Part shown: positions 1 to 7,873 of the stretch, one piece after another | How positions within the stretch are numbered: the stretch's first letter is position 1 | How the letters are laid out: each line of letters starts with the position of its first letter | Assembly (NCBI GenBank): GCA_017399105.1 | Contig: JAFQEJ010000048.1 | Location: 1 to 34,992 of the forward strand | Length of the DNA stretch: 34,992 nt | Source: Clostridia bacterium | GTDB taxonomy: Bacteria > Bacillota > Clostridia > Oscillospirales > CAG-272 | Reading direction: 5' to 3' | The notes under the pieces: model-generated | Databases searched by the model: none | Told to the model about the DNA's origin: nothing | Seen by the model: the letters and a program-made list of their open reading frames with translations, nothing else | Translations under genes and position numbers: made by a program

Positions 1-46
1 AAAAATCAATATCTAAGGGCTGACGCATTGAAAATGCGTCAGCCCT
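1..46 (+). repeat. Right-end fragment of ~160-bp structured intergenic repeat (copy 1, cut by window edge)
   Basis: The segment matches the last part of the complete copies at 25953-26109 and, inverted, 16983-17144. It has the AAAATCAATAT strand of the long-range stem followed by the terminal hairpin. The hairpin is a perfect 14-bp stem (16-29 with 33-46) around a GAA loop. Compared with the other copies it carries paired changes (AGGGCTG/CAGCCCT here, GGGACTG/CAGTCCC in copy 3), so the fold is kept while the sequence drifts. It lies 14 nt from the stop codon of the minus-strand phosphatase gene, so it probably also terminates that transcript. The left part of the element is outside the window. 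Confidence 0.8.
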
Positions 47-60
47 ATTACTTTTCCATC

Positions 61-1047
61 TTATTCAAGCAGATTTGCTCGAAGCTTTTCCATGGTCTCA
101 TCACTGATGCCGCAGTCGCGGAAGAAGTTCTCCACCAGCGTCTGCCAGTCATCCCCCTCCTTGCCGTAAGCACGGAGCATATTCAGCATCACCTGCACCG
201 GCTCCATATTGCGGCAGCGCTCTCCCCAGATCGAGAGCGTGGTCAGCTCATAATCGAGCATGAGGTCGGCTTCCTCCACGCCCAACAGAGCTTCCAGCAT
301 GAAAGCAACCGTTCCTGTGCGGTCGGCACCTCCGTGACAATGGAAATAGACAGGATAGTTCGATTCGTCCGCGAGCACCTCCATCACCGGCTTGCACTCG
401 TGCTTCTGATCGATATACTGATTGTAGCCGTCAACAGGAGACAGAATATACTTCACACTGTCACCGAGAGGATGCTCGGGGAACAGTTCATCGGCACCGC
501 GGCGCAGATCGAGATCGGTTTTGATGCCAAGCTCCTCGCGCATAACGCGAAGTCCGTCCGCTCCTGCCTTATAATGACTGTCCATCTCGCCGCCGCGATA
601 GATCAGTCCCTGCTTGATGCGGCGGTCGTCCTTGGTCTTCCATCCTCCCATATCACGGATGTTGGAGGGACCTTCGCAGTGAATCCAGCGGGGCGCAATA
701 TCCTCGGTTATAAAATCGAATACTTCACTGTCGTTGACACGCCAGAAATAACGGGTACCGATCTTAAAATTTTCAAGTGTAACCGTATTGTCTGCCATGA
801 TTCGTACCGTTGCGCAAGAAAAATCGGGGAATTCCGAAAGCTCAAATTTCGATTCGGCAGCATCGCTTTCCCATGTAAAGATGATCGGCAGCGGATGTGA
901 GCAGTCCGCATTGCCCGAATGCTGAGGGTGCTCCCAGTCAATGGAACCTGTTGCGGTGGAATAATGCTGTCTGTTTTCAAAATCCTGCTGTGCATCGGTA
1001 TGAAGCGGAAGAATTGCGGATTTTTTCGGTGTAAGAAGAGTGGTCAT
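61..1047 (-). CDS. Tyrosine-protein phosphatase family (Y_phosphatase3-like, CX5R)
   Basis: A 328-residue protein of the cysteine-dependent phosphatase superfamily. The P-loop HCHGGADRTG places the nucleophile near Cys237, followed by five residues and Arg. Upstream, NIRDMGGW...GLIYRGGE is the conserved N-terminal block of the Y_phosphatase3 group. Residues ~30-105, ending in GTRYFWRV, look like a fibronectin-III-like beta domain ahead of the catalytic part. There is no signal peptide, so it is probably cytoplasmic. Two start codons compete: ATG at 1053 forms an ATGA overlap with the preceding stop but has its AAGGGG site too close. ATG at 1047 has about 7 nt of spacing and is chosen. It is the last gene of a coupled set with an FkbM methyltransferase and an amidohydrolase. 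Members of this family act on phosphotyrosine or phosphoinositides; the substrate here cannot be read from sequence. Confidence 0.85.
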   Translation of the reverse strand: MTTLLTPKKSAILPLHTDAQQDFENRQHYSTATGSIDWEHPQHSGNADCSHPLPIIFTWESDAAESKFELSEFPDFSCATVRIMADNTVTLENFKIGTRYFWRVNDSEVFDFITEDIAPRWIHCEGPSNIRDMGGWKTKDDRRIKQGLIYRGGEMDSHYKAGADGLRVMREELGIKTDLDLRRGADELFPEHPLGDSVKYILSPVDGYNQYIDQKHECKPVMEVLADESNYPVYFHCHGGADRTGTVAFMLEALLGVEEADLMLDYELTTLSIWGERCRNMEPVQVMLNMLRAYGKEGDDWQTLVENFFRDCGISDETMEKLRANLLE

Positions 1048-1049
1048 CG

Positions 1050-2102
1050 TCATTCCCCTTTCTTCGCGCACAGATTCAGATCCCATGCGGGGATGTAGAA
1101 TTCGCGCCTGTAATATAATTTATAATTGGGATTCAGCTCATGCAGCAAAAGCGGCAAAGCAAAGATATCTTCGTTTCGATGATATGCAGATACCAAAAGA
1201 TCGGGCGCATCCCGCTTTATGATTCCGGCAGATCCGAGAAGTGCTTCCCTCTCGACGCCTTCTACATCGTATTTGATATAATCCACATGACCGATGCCGA
1301 GCTCGGCTGCGATATTGTCAACCGAATCCACCGATACCGCATCGCCGTTTCCTTTGGTCAGTGAACTGTTTCGACTGCCCTGCGTATGAAAGGAAAGTGT
1401 ATCATTCTCATGCCATACACCGCAGTTGAATGCTGTCACGCGAGGTTCGTTTTCAGCATAGGCGGACAGCTTCTTGAAATTCCGTCTGTCCGGTTCAAGG
1501 GAGACTACCCGCTCCAGATTGGCGCAGTCCTGTATCAGCTCACGGGCAGTATCACCGTTGTACGCGCCGCAGTCGATGCATGTGCGGTAGCTTGAATAAT
1601 CAAAGCGCGACTTCGTATTGTCATCTCCGCCGGCAGTCGTCATCAGAATGTCAACTCTTCCGGTCAGCTTGTACTCGATCACGCGGTCATAAACCATACG
1701 CGATCTTTCATCGGCAAGAAGTGCTCTCGCAGCATCGATATCCGATTGATGCGCTTCATAGTATTCGAGGTTAAAAAGTCCTTCTCCCGCCACGGGAACA
1801 TCGGGCGCATACAGCTCATGCTCCTCTGCGATCTTCAGAACACGCTCAACCACATCAGGAAGTGAGCTTGCGAAGGAGAGAAGTACGATAAAATCATCAT
1901 ATTTCTCGCAGGCTTCGCTGTAGGACAGCACCTTTTTTCCGTGGAAGCTGTGACCGCGGACAAAGCCGTCAGAGGCAAAGAAATCTGCAATTTCAATTCC
2001 GTAGCTGCTGCAGACCGCCAGTATCTTGTCGGCACCGTTTCCCATTCCGTACATGAGAATCGGCTTGTGTGTTTCTTTCAGATAACTCCAGAGATCTCTC
2101 AT
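1050..2102 (-). CDS. FkbM-family SAM-dependent methyltransferase
   Basis: A 350-residue protein. The C-terminal half holds an FkbM methyltransferase: the SAM-binding loop DCGAYNGDTAREL (near residue 175), the acidic end of strand beta-2 (VVSLEPDRRNF), and the family block VDYIKYDVEGVEREAL. The N-terminal ~100 residues contain a separate nucleotide-binding-like segment (ILMYGMGNGADKIL...), a common partner of FkbM domains in proteins that modify sugars or surface polymers. Start ATG overlaps the amidohydrolase stop (ATGA) and its own stop overlaps the phosphatase start region, so the three genes are translationally coupled. FkbM enzymes are O-methyltransferases; the acceptor is unknown and no glycan cluster is visible nearby. 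Confidence 0.87.
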   Translation of the reverse strand: MRDLWSYLKETHKPILMYGMGNGADKILAVCSSYGIEIADFFASDGFVRGHSFHGKKVLSYSEACEKYDDFIVLLSFASSLPDVVERVLKIAEEHELYAPDVPVAGEGLFNLEYYEAHQSDIDAARALLADERSRMVYDRVIEYKLTGRVDILMTTAGGDDNTKSRFDYSSYRTCIDCGAYNGDTARELIQDCANLERVVSLEPDRRNFKKLSAYAENEPRVTAFNCGVWHENDTLSFHTQGSRNSSLTKGNGDAVSVDSVDNIAAELGIGHVDYIKYDVEGVEREALLGSAGIIKRDAPDLLVSAYHRNEDIFALPLLLHELNPNYKLYYRREFYIPAWDLNLCAKKGE

Positions 2103-2920
2103 TTCAGCTCCGCAAGAAAACGCTTGGCGTTGTCATAGAAAATCATCTCGCGCTCTTCTTCGGTGAGGTTGATCTTCATGAACAGATCGATATAATCCTT
2201 CAGGTTCATCACGGGGTAATCGGTGCCGAACATGACGCGATCCACCCCGCATCCGCGGATAATACGCTCGGCTTCCTCGGGTGTCATTGCCCAGAGTGCA
2301 CTGGAGCAGTCATACCAGAGGTTGTCCCTGCCAAAAAGATAATGTTCAGCCTGATTCCACGCCTGATAGCCGCCAAGATGCGCCGCTACCACCGTGAGCT
2401 TCGGGAACATATCCATGACCCTTGCCAGTCTGTCGGGTCTTGAATACTGATATTGCGGTCTGTTGTCCCCCATGTGGAGGAAGAGCGGCATACGTCCCTC
2501 TATAATCGAGCAAAGCTCAAGCATGCGCGGGTCATCGATATTGACCTCCTGAATATCAGGATGGATTTTGACGCCCTTCAGTCCCATTGCCTCACAGCGG
2601 TCAATTTCACCTTTGAAATCGGGATAATCCTGATGCATTCCCATGAATCCCACCGTCTCAAATCCGCGGGATACCGACAGTTCTGTAAGTTTCGCAATCG
2701 AGTCATTGACCTTCTGAACCTGGTGCGAATTGGTCGCCACGGAAAAGAGAAGAAAACCGGCTACGCCACAGGCTTTTGCCTGCTCTTCAAGATCGGAATA
2801 GGTTCCCTTTCCCCATACCTTGAAATCGTAAAACCTTCCCAGATTCACGCAGGCCTTTTCTGCGATAGCCTCGGGGTATGTGTGGGTATGCATATCGAGT
2901 ATTTTATACTGTTTTTCCAT
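2099..2920 (-). CDS. Amidohydrolase-family metal-dependent hydrolase (Amidohydro_2 type)
   Basis: A 273-residue TIM-barrel hydrolase. Visible metal-site and fold landmarks are the N-terminal HTHT (after LDM), the lysine strand GVKIHPDIQEV, a histidine in PLFLHMGDN, AAHLGG, and the C-terminal aspartate in MFGTDYPV. This layout fits the Amidohydro_2 group, which includes decarboxylases and lactone or amide hydrolases. A longer reading frame begins further upstream, but ATG at 2920 has a GGAG site 6 nt before it and starts directly at the conserved domain, so it is preferred. It is first in the coupled set with FkbM and the phosphatase. No clear promoter is seen between it and the aspartokinase terminator. 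Substrate is not predictable. Confidence 0.87.
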   Translation of the reverse strand: MEKQYKILDMHTHTYPEAIAEKACVNLGRFYDFKVWGKGTYSDLEEQAKACGVAGFLLFSVATNSHQVQKVNDSIAKLTELSVSRGFETVGFMGMHQDYPDFKGEIDRCEAMGLKGVKIHPDIQEVNIDDPRMLELCSIIEGRMPLFLHMGDNRPQYQYSRPDRLARVMDMFPKLTVVAAHLGGYQAWNQAEHYLFGRDNLWYDCSSALWAMTPEEAERIIRGCGVDRVMFGTDYPVMNLKDYIDLFMKINLTEEEREMIFYDNAKRFLAELK

Positions 2921-2944
2921 AATGATCTCCGTTTTAGGGATAAA

Positions 2945-2975
2945 AAGGCTCTCACACAAACCGCGCAAGAGCCTT
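2945..2975 (-). terminator. Intrinsic terminator after aspartokinase
   Basis: Stem AAGGCTCT/AGAGCCTT with a 15-nt loop. Read on the minus strand it is followed by TTTAT (a TTTTTAT run including the end of the stem). It lies 8 nt past the lysC stop and about 25 nt before the amidohydrolase start, so it either ends the lysC transcript or limits read-through into the following three genes. Confidence 0.75.
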
Positions 2976-2982
2976 GTTTTTT

Positions 2983-4305
2983 TTATTTTACACAGACAGC
3001 GTAGATTGCCTTGAGTGCGGTTTCAAGATCCTTGTCATCCACCGCAATGATGATGTTCAGCTCGCTGGAGCCCTGGTCGATCATTCGGATATTGACATCA
3101 GCCTCTGTGATGGCACGGAAGATCTTGGCTGCTGTTCCTTTATTTCTGACCATGCTGCGGCCTACAACCGCAAGCAGAGCAAGACCGTCCTCGATGGAAA
3201 TGGTCTCGGGCTCAACCGCTGCACAGATCTGATTCATAATGGTATCGCGAATCCCCTCAATTGCAGAGGTTGCCACAACAACACCCATTGTATCAATACC
3301 GGAAGGAAGATGCTCAAAATTGATGTCGTTCTTTTCGAGTACTTCAAGAACACGGCGGCCGAAGCCGATTTCCGAGTTCATCATATCCTTCTCGATGGTA
3401 ATAACGCTGAAGCCCTTCTTTCCGGCGATACCGGTGATGAGACTGGAATTTTCTGTTTTGGTATGAGAAACAATCATAGTTCCCGCATCGGAAGGAGCGT
3501 TAGTGTTGCGGATGTTGATCGGAATGCCTGCGAAGCGAACCGGGAAGATGGAATCCTCATGAAGCACGCCGGCACCCATGTAAGAAAGCTCACGCAGCTC
3601 CTTGTAGGTGATAATCTCGATGGTCTTGGGATTCTCAACAATGCGGGGGTCAGCCATAAGAAAGCCGGAGACATCGGTCCAGTTCTCATAGAGATCAGCC
3701 TGCGCCGCTCTTGCCACAATGGAGCCGGTGATGTCAGAGCCGCCGCGGGAGAAGGTTTTAATGGTATCATTGGGCATGGAGCCGTAGAAGCCCGGAACCA
3801 CCGCATAACGGTGCTTCTTCAGACGCAGTGAAAGCTCCTCGTTTGTGCGCTCCGAATCAAAGGTGCCGTTATCCTTGAAGAAGATCACCTCTGCGGCATC
3901 AATGAAATCAAAGCCAATGTATTCGGCAAGAATCAGACCGTTCAGATACTCACCGCGGGATGCAGCATAATCGCGGCCTGCTTTATGGATAAATGCATTC
4001 TTGATGGCAGCAAATTCATGAGCAAGCGAAAAATCAAGTCCAAGCTCGCGGATAATGCTGTTATATCGCTCCTCGATCTCAGCAAAGAGCGGGTTGATAT
4101 CGCCGCCGCGCGCCGCGATGTCGTAGCATTTATATAGCATATCGGTTACCTTGGTATCCGACGAAAATCTCTTTCCTGGAGCCGAGGGCACCACATAGCG
4201 TCTTTCCTTTTCGGCGGTGATGATATCCTTCACCTTCATAAACTGCTTTGCATCGGCAAGTGAGCTTCCGCCGAATTTAACAACCTTTACAATATCGTTT
4301 GGCAC
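2983..4305 (-). CDS. lysC: Aspartate kinase (aspartokinase)
   Basis: A 440-residue monofunctional aspartokinase, catalysing ATP-dependent phosphorylation of aspartate, the first step to lysine, threonine and methionine (and diaminopimelate for the wall). The N-terminal amino-acid-kinase domain begins with VVKFGGSSLAD, and TFSRGGSDITGSIVARA is the conserved substrate and nucleotide loop. Two C-terminal ACT regulatory domains follow (from about residue 300), including MGVVVAT and the second ACT block with NIRMIDQGSSELNIIIAV. Start is GTG at 4305 with AAAGGGG 8 nt upstream. It has its own consensus promoter and terminator, so it is monocistronic. The ~45-nt leader is too short for a lysine riboswitch; control is probably allosteric through the ACT domains. 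Confidence 0.95.
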   Translation of the reverse strand: MPNDIVKVVKFGGSSLADAKQFMKVKDIITAEKERRYVVPSAPGKRFSSDTKVTDMLYKCYDIAARGGDINPLFAEIEERYNSIIRELGLDFSLAHEFAAIKNAFIHKAGRDYAASRGEYLNGLILAEYIGFDFIDAAEVIFFKDNGTFDSERTNEELSLRLKKHRYAVVPGFYGSMPNDTIKTFSRGGSDITGSIVARAAQADLYENWTDVSGFLMADPRIVENPKTIEIITYKELRELSYMGAGVLHEDSIFPVRFAGIPINIRNTNAPSDAGTMIVSHTKTENSSLITGIAGKKGFSVITIEKDMMNSEIGFGRRVLEVLEKNDINFEHLPSGIDTMGVVVATSAIEGIRDTIMNQICAAVEPETISIEDGLALLAVVGRSMVRNKGTAAKIFRAITEADVNIRMIDQGSSELNIIIAVDDKDLETALKAIYAVCVK

Positions 4306-4355
4306 GGTAAATTCCCCTTTAATATATAATCATTCATACAGTATAATGTGATTAT

Positions 4356-4384
4356 ATTATATGAGAAAAGTGTGATTTTGTCAA
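4356..4384 (-). promoter_or_regulatory. Sigma-A promoter of lysC
   Basis: Minus strand: perfect TTGACA (4384-4379), 17-nt spacer, perfect TATAAT (4361-4356). It predicts a leader of roughly 45 nt before the lysC GTG. Confidence 0.88.
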
Positions 4385-4425
4385 TAAGTACATTCCCGAA
4401 TTTCATCATTTCACAAAGGGAGTGC

Positions 4426-5781
4426 CTAACGGGTGATGTTTTTTATCCATTTTTTACTCTTAAAGCGGGCAAAACCGAAGGGAATCTTCAACGCCTCGTC
4501 GCACACAAGGACGGCATAGACATACTGCACAGGCAGCTTGAAGTAAAATGCCGCGATAAATCCCAGCGGAATGCAGAAGAACCACATGGGCAGAAAATCA
4601 CAGAGCATCGCCGCTACCGTATCTCCGCCGCCGCGCAGTATTCCAACGATGTTGAGGCAGTTGAAATATTTGCAAACATTGAAGAAGATATAAAAGAAAA
4701 TGATACTGTGCGTCATGGCGCGGGTACTGTCGGCGACATTAAAGAATTGGGAGACAGGCATATGAATAATCCAGACAACAGCGCTGGTTATCAGTCCGAG
4801 TCCCGTTGACATAATCATCAGAGTTTTCGCGTAGCCATAGACCTTGCTGTTATGCCCTGCCCCCAACTCCTTGCCGATGATAATGGCGGCAGCATTAGCA
4901 AAGCCCATGGCGGCAAGCTGTCCCACACGCTCGATCACGTTGGTGATAGTATAAGCAGCATAGGCTTCCTCTCCCAGATGACCGATAATGGCAGCATGGA
5001 AGGTAATTCCCAGTCCCCATACTGTCTCGTTGAAGATCACCGGTGAGCTGTACCTGATGAAATCCTGCACCAGCGGCTTTGTGATCTTCATCATATCGCC
5101 GATGCGAAGGCGAAGCTGTTTTTCGATACCGAACACAAAAATCAGAACCATTGTCAGCTCAATCAGACGCGAAATCAATGTCGCAATCGCGGCACCCTGA
5201 ACACCGAAAGCAGGGGCACCGAATTTTCCGAAGATCAGAATATAGTTGAGAATAATATTAATCACAATCGCCATGGAGTTGGTGAAAAGGATGATTTTGA
5301 CATGCTCCACCGCCTTCATGATGCCGCAGAGCAGTGATGTGATGGCTGCGGGGATATATGAAATCGCCACGATACGCAGATAGGATGCACCAATCCGAAT
5401 CACCGACGGAGAATCGGTAAACAGCCCCATGACAGGCAGGGTGAAGATGATACAGACCGCAGTAAAGATGACGCCAATGGTGAGTGCCGCTGTCATGGCG
5501 ATACCGCAGACCGCATTGATTGATTTTCGATCATTCTTGCCCCAGTATTGACTGATCAGGACAGTGGCGCCCGAAATCATGCCAAAGAGAAAGAGGGTGA
5601 AGACGAAAAAAGGCTGATTTGCCAGATTGGCCGCCGAGATAGCCTCCTCGGAACGCTCACTCATCTGTCCCAGCATGACAGTATCCATCATATTGAGGAG
5701 CAGACTCATCACATTCTGCAATGTGATCGGAATGACCAGTCTGGCAACCGTTTTATAAAATTCTTTATCTTTTACGAACAT
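4426..5781 (-). CDS. MATE family multidrug/cation exporter
   Basis: A 451-residue, roughly 12-helix membrane protein of the multidrug and toxic compound extrusion family, DinF/NorM-like. It exports small cations or drugs in exchange for Na+ or H+. Family landmarks are the N-terminal ARLVIPITLQNVMSLL, MDTVMLGQ and, at the middle of the protein, SPVIFNETVWGLG, typical of the second helical bundle. Length is usual for MATE proteins. An upstream in-frame ATG at 5838 would overlap the divergent gene start; ATG at 5781 (GGTGA five nt before) starts directly at the conserved amphipathic helix and is preferred. Downstream lies the lysC promoter, and no terminator was found after the stop. Substrate unknown. 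Confidence 0.92.
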   Translation of the reverse strand: MFVKDKEFYKTVARLVIPITLQNVMSLLLNMMDTVMLGQMSERSEEAISAANLANQPFFVFTLFLFGMISGATVLISQYWGKNDRKSINAVCGIAMTAALTIGVIFTAVCIIFTLPVMGLFTDSPSVIRIGASYLRIVAISYIPAAITSLLCGIMKAVEHVKIILFTNSMAIVINIILNYILIFGKFGAPAFGVQGAAIATLISRLIELTMVLIFVFGIEKQLRLRIGDMMKITKPLVQDFIRYSSPVIFNETVWGLGITFHAAIIGHLGEEAYAAYTITNVIERVGQLAAMGFANAAAIIIGKELGAGHNSKVYGYAKTLMIMSTGLGLITSAVVWIIHMPVSQFFNVADSTRAMTHSIIFFYIFFNVCKYFNCLNIVGILRGGGDTVAAMLCDFLPMWFFCIPLGFIAAFYFKLPVQYVYAVLVCDEALKIPFGFARFKSKKWIKNITR

Positions 5782-5836
5782 GTTTTCACCGAAAAATTCA
5801 TAGTATGTAGTAATTCTTATTGACGGAGGAGTCACC

Positions 5837-6304
5837 ATGAAGCTACGCAGCCTTCCGCTCTATGCCTGTGCCCTGTGTCTCACTATTTTCATGCTGCATC
5901 AGATCTCACAGTACAACGCCGTAGCACTCAAAGCGGCTTCTCTTCTTGAATCCGAAGGCGCTTTTGTTGATGTCAGCAGCTACACGGATGAGGATGCACT
6001 GCTCGCCTTTGCCCCCGAGAAGGAAGAGGACGCAGATTTTTTCCATCCCTTCGACGGTGAGAAAATTCTTGCATTCGCCGATGGAATCGTTACGCTTGCA
6101 TCCGACGGCGTGATTGTTATTTCTCATAATACCGAGCTGTCCACGCGTTACACCGGCTGTATCGGTTACACAGTCGCAGAAGGAAACGAAATCGATGCCG
6201 GAACTGTCCTTGCGGATGCGGGTGATGATGCTCAGTTTGAGGTACTCTTCCACGGTGAGGTTGTGGATGCGTCGCTCTATCTGGCGCTTACTGTTCGATC
6301 CTGA
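5837..6304 (+). CDS. Membrane-anchored degenerate M23/LytM-domain protein (SpoIVFA-like)
   Basis: A 155-residue protein with one N-terminal membrane helix (about residues 5-22), an acidic linker, and a C-terminal segment that follows the M23 (lysostaphin/LytM) pattern: GIVTLASDGVIVISHN, LSTRYT, VAEGNEIDAGTVLADAG, then QFEVLFHGEVVDASLYL. The HLHFEV catalytic histidines of active M23 peptidases are absent (QFEV) and the HxxxD part is missing, so it is probably non-catalytic, like SpoIVFA or SpoIIQ. A very strong ribosome site (GGAGGAG) lies 6 nt before ATG. It overlaps the convergent PHP gene by 17 bp. An M50 protease lies about 0.9 kb downstream on the same strand, supporting an SpoIVFA-like role by inference. 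Confidence 0.65.
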   Translation: MKLRSLPLYACALCLTIFMLHQISQYNAVALKAASLLESEGAFVDVSSYTDEDALLAFAPEKEEDADFFHPFDGEKILAFADGIVTLASDGVIVISHNTELSTRYTGCIGYTVAEGNEIDAGTVLADAGDDAQFEVLFHGEVVDASLYLALTVRS

Positions 6305-7169
6305 TGGGACTTGACCAACCCATCTCACCGTTGATTCCGGTGATCTCATAGCGGATGATGAAGCTTTTGCGCTTGATTTTATATTCGGCACGCTGAACAA
6401 AATAGCCGTGAGTCACGTTGTCGGGCTCGTAACCGGTATCGGTAAAGAAGGTCACAGTCTGCGCGGGTGTGGTATAGACTACCAGCTTGCCGTCCTCAAT
6501 CTCATGATGGAAGCGAGGTCCCTGCGTAGCATAAAAATCACCGGCAAGAATGGCTTTTTTAATGGCTTCGGTTGTGCATTCCTCCGCTTTGAGCCAGATA
6601 TAGGAACGGCACTGTTCCCCCTGATACCAGTGAGAATCATCGGTCGCTGTGCAGTTCATGATATAGCCGTCCAGCATCATCATATCGATAAATTCGCCCG
6701 AATAAGGATGCTTGTTCCAGGGAGCACCCGAGAAAGTATTGTAAATCTCGGTTGCCGCGATACCGTGAAGCTTCTTAACCTCATCGGGACGGTTGAAGGA
6801 CCATGCCGGATGCGCAAGAAAGGCAAGACCTCCTGCGTTGCTGATGGCATCAATCATCTCCTGCGGCTCGGCATTGCGCTTCGTGCGAACTTTCTCCGGG
6901 TCACTGTTGAGACCGACACCGACAATATGATACACACCCGCTCTGAAATCCGCCGAGCCATTATCGAACTCACAGCCGTTCATCACCAGCATTCCCTGAA
7001 AATCACGCTTGGTACTGAGTATGCGGTGATCGGTCAGCGCCACAAAATCATAGCCTGCCTGTTTATACTGCATCAGCACCTCGTCGGGGGAAAGCGATCC
7101 GTCCGAACGATTAGTGTGCGTGTGAAGATTGCCCTTAAACCACTTATTTCCTTTTTCATCTATGTACAT
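6288..7169 (-). CDS. PHP-domain metal-dependent phosphoesterase
   Basis: A 293-residue PHP-domain hydrolase. Metal-binding motifs in order: HTHTNRSDG (residues ~16-24), TDH (~46-48), the glutamate in GCEFD, HPAW (~120), and TDDSHW (~177). The C-terminal ~70 residues form a beta-rich extension (VTFFTDTGYEP...), as in CehA-type PHP proteins. These enzymes hydrolyse phosphodiesters or phosphomonoesters using a trinuclear metal site. ATG at 7169 is preceded by AAGGAG at 8 nt and by a promoter. The gene lies antisense between the M23-like and M50 genes and its 3' end overlaps the former by 17 bp. Substrate unknown; a nucleotide or sugar phosphate is typical. Confidence 0.88.
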   Translation of the reverse strand: MYIDEKGNKWFKGNLHTHTNRSDGSLSPDEVLMQYKQAGYDFVALTDHRILSTKRDFQGMLVMNGCEFDNGSADFRAGVYHIVGVGLNSDPEKVRTKRNAEPQEMIDAISNAGGLAFLAHPAWSFNRPDEVKKLHGIAATEIYNTFSGAPWNKHPYSGEFIDMMMLDGYIMNCTATDDSHWYQGEQCRSYIWLKAEECTTEAIKKAILAGDFYATQGPRFHHEIEDGKLVVYTTPAQTVTFFTDTGYEPDNVTHGYFVQRAEYKIKRKSFIIRYEITGINGEMGWSSPIRIEQ

Positions 7170-7206
7170 GTCATAATCTCCTTAATCCGTTATTTTTGCA
7201 CATTAT

Positions 7207-7234
7207 ATTATATCATGTTTTATATTAAAGTCAA
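7207..7234 (-). promoter_or_regulatory. Promoter of the PHP gene
   Basis: Minus strand TTGACT (7234-7229), 16-nt spacer, TATAAT (7212-7207), 38 nt upstream of the PHP ATG. It overlaps the proposed start codon of the divergent M50 gene, so the two are likely to interfere. Confidence 0.75.
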
Positions 7235-7865
7235 TAACAGCAAGCATAAATTCTCTCCGACTGCATCTGCAAAACAAAATAAATGCCGTTTGTCGTTTTC
7301 TCCGGTTACAGCGGTGCTTTTTTTACTGTTTTTATTCTATGAACGATCACATTTTACGGTTATCACTTTTCTCTCAGCGGCACTACATGAATGGGGGCAC
7401 CTTTTGATGATGCATATACTGCATGTTGAAGTCGAATCGATCACGATCCATTTTTTCGGTGCCGATATCAGACGCCGTCCCGGAGAGCTTTCCTATACTG
7501 CTGATCTAGCCATCTCCCTCGGAGGAATCATAGCAAATTCAGCGGCGGCACTCCTCATTCTGCCCTTTTCTTTTTTTCCTGTTGCCAAGCTCTTCATATT
7601 CTGCAATATAACACTGGCAGTAATGAATCTTCTGCCCATACGTTCGCTTGACGGAGGCGAAGCACTGGCAGCTTTTCTGATGCTTGTACTGCCGCGTCAC
7701 CTGGGAGAAAAGCTGCTTCGCGGTGTTTCCTTTGTCTTTATTTTTTTGCTCTGGTGTGCGGCGGTTTATATTCTGATGTTTTCAGGGGGAAATCCCTCTT
7801 TGTTTTTTATCTGCATTTATCTTTTCAGCTCGATTTTTTTATCAAATCATGGCGATTATATCTAA
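7215..7865 (+). CDS. Site-2 protease family (peptidase M50, SpoIVFB-like)
   Basis: A roughly 216-residue integral membrane metalloprotease. The zinc motif HEWGH (HExxH, residues 58-62) lies in the second hydrophobic segment, and the NxLPxxxLDGG motif appears as NLLPIRSLDGGE (about 138-149), which supplies the third zinc ligand. Short length and four to six hydrophobic segments without a PDZ or CBS domain resemble SpoIVFB, which releases pro-sigma-K during sporulation. The start is uncertain: ATG at 7215 has no ribosome site and lies inside the PHP promoter, and reading-frame extension further upstream is only antisense PHP sequence. The real start may be a later non-ATG codon before the first helix. 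The degenerate M23 protein upstream is a plausible partner. Confidence 0.8.
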   Translation: MFYIKVNNSKHKFSPTASAKQNKCRLSFSPVTAVLFLLFLFYERSHFTVITFLSAALHEWGHLLMMHILHVEVESITIHFFGADIRRRPGELSYTADLAISLGGIIANSAAALLILPFSFFPVAKLFIFCNITLAVMNLLPIRSLDGGEALAAFLMLVLPRHLGEKLLRGVSFVFIFLLWCAAVYILMFSGGNPSLFFICIYLFSSIFLSNHGDYI

Positions 7866-7873
7866 TTTTTTAC

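Noticed and set aside
28..900. Long open frame on the plus strand opposite the phosphatase
   Set aside because: No ribosome site and no recognisable family; it lies antisense to a gene with clear catalytic motifs.
2974..3831. Plus-strand frame opposite aspartokinase
   Set aside because: Composition-driven shadow of lysC, with no start signal.
4306..4425. Possible lysine riboswitch before aspartokinase
   Set aside because: The promoter leaves only about 45 nt of leader, too short for a lysine riboswitch.
6408..7214. Apparent 269-residue N-terminal extension of the M50 protease
   Set aside because: It is purely antisense to the PHP gene; the conserved protease begins after 7215.
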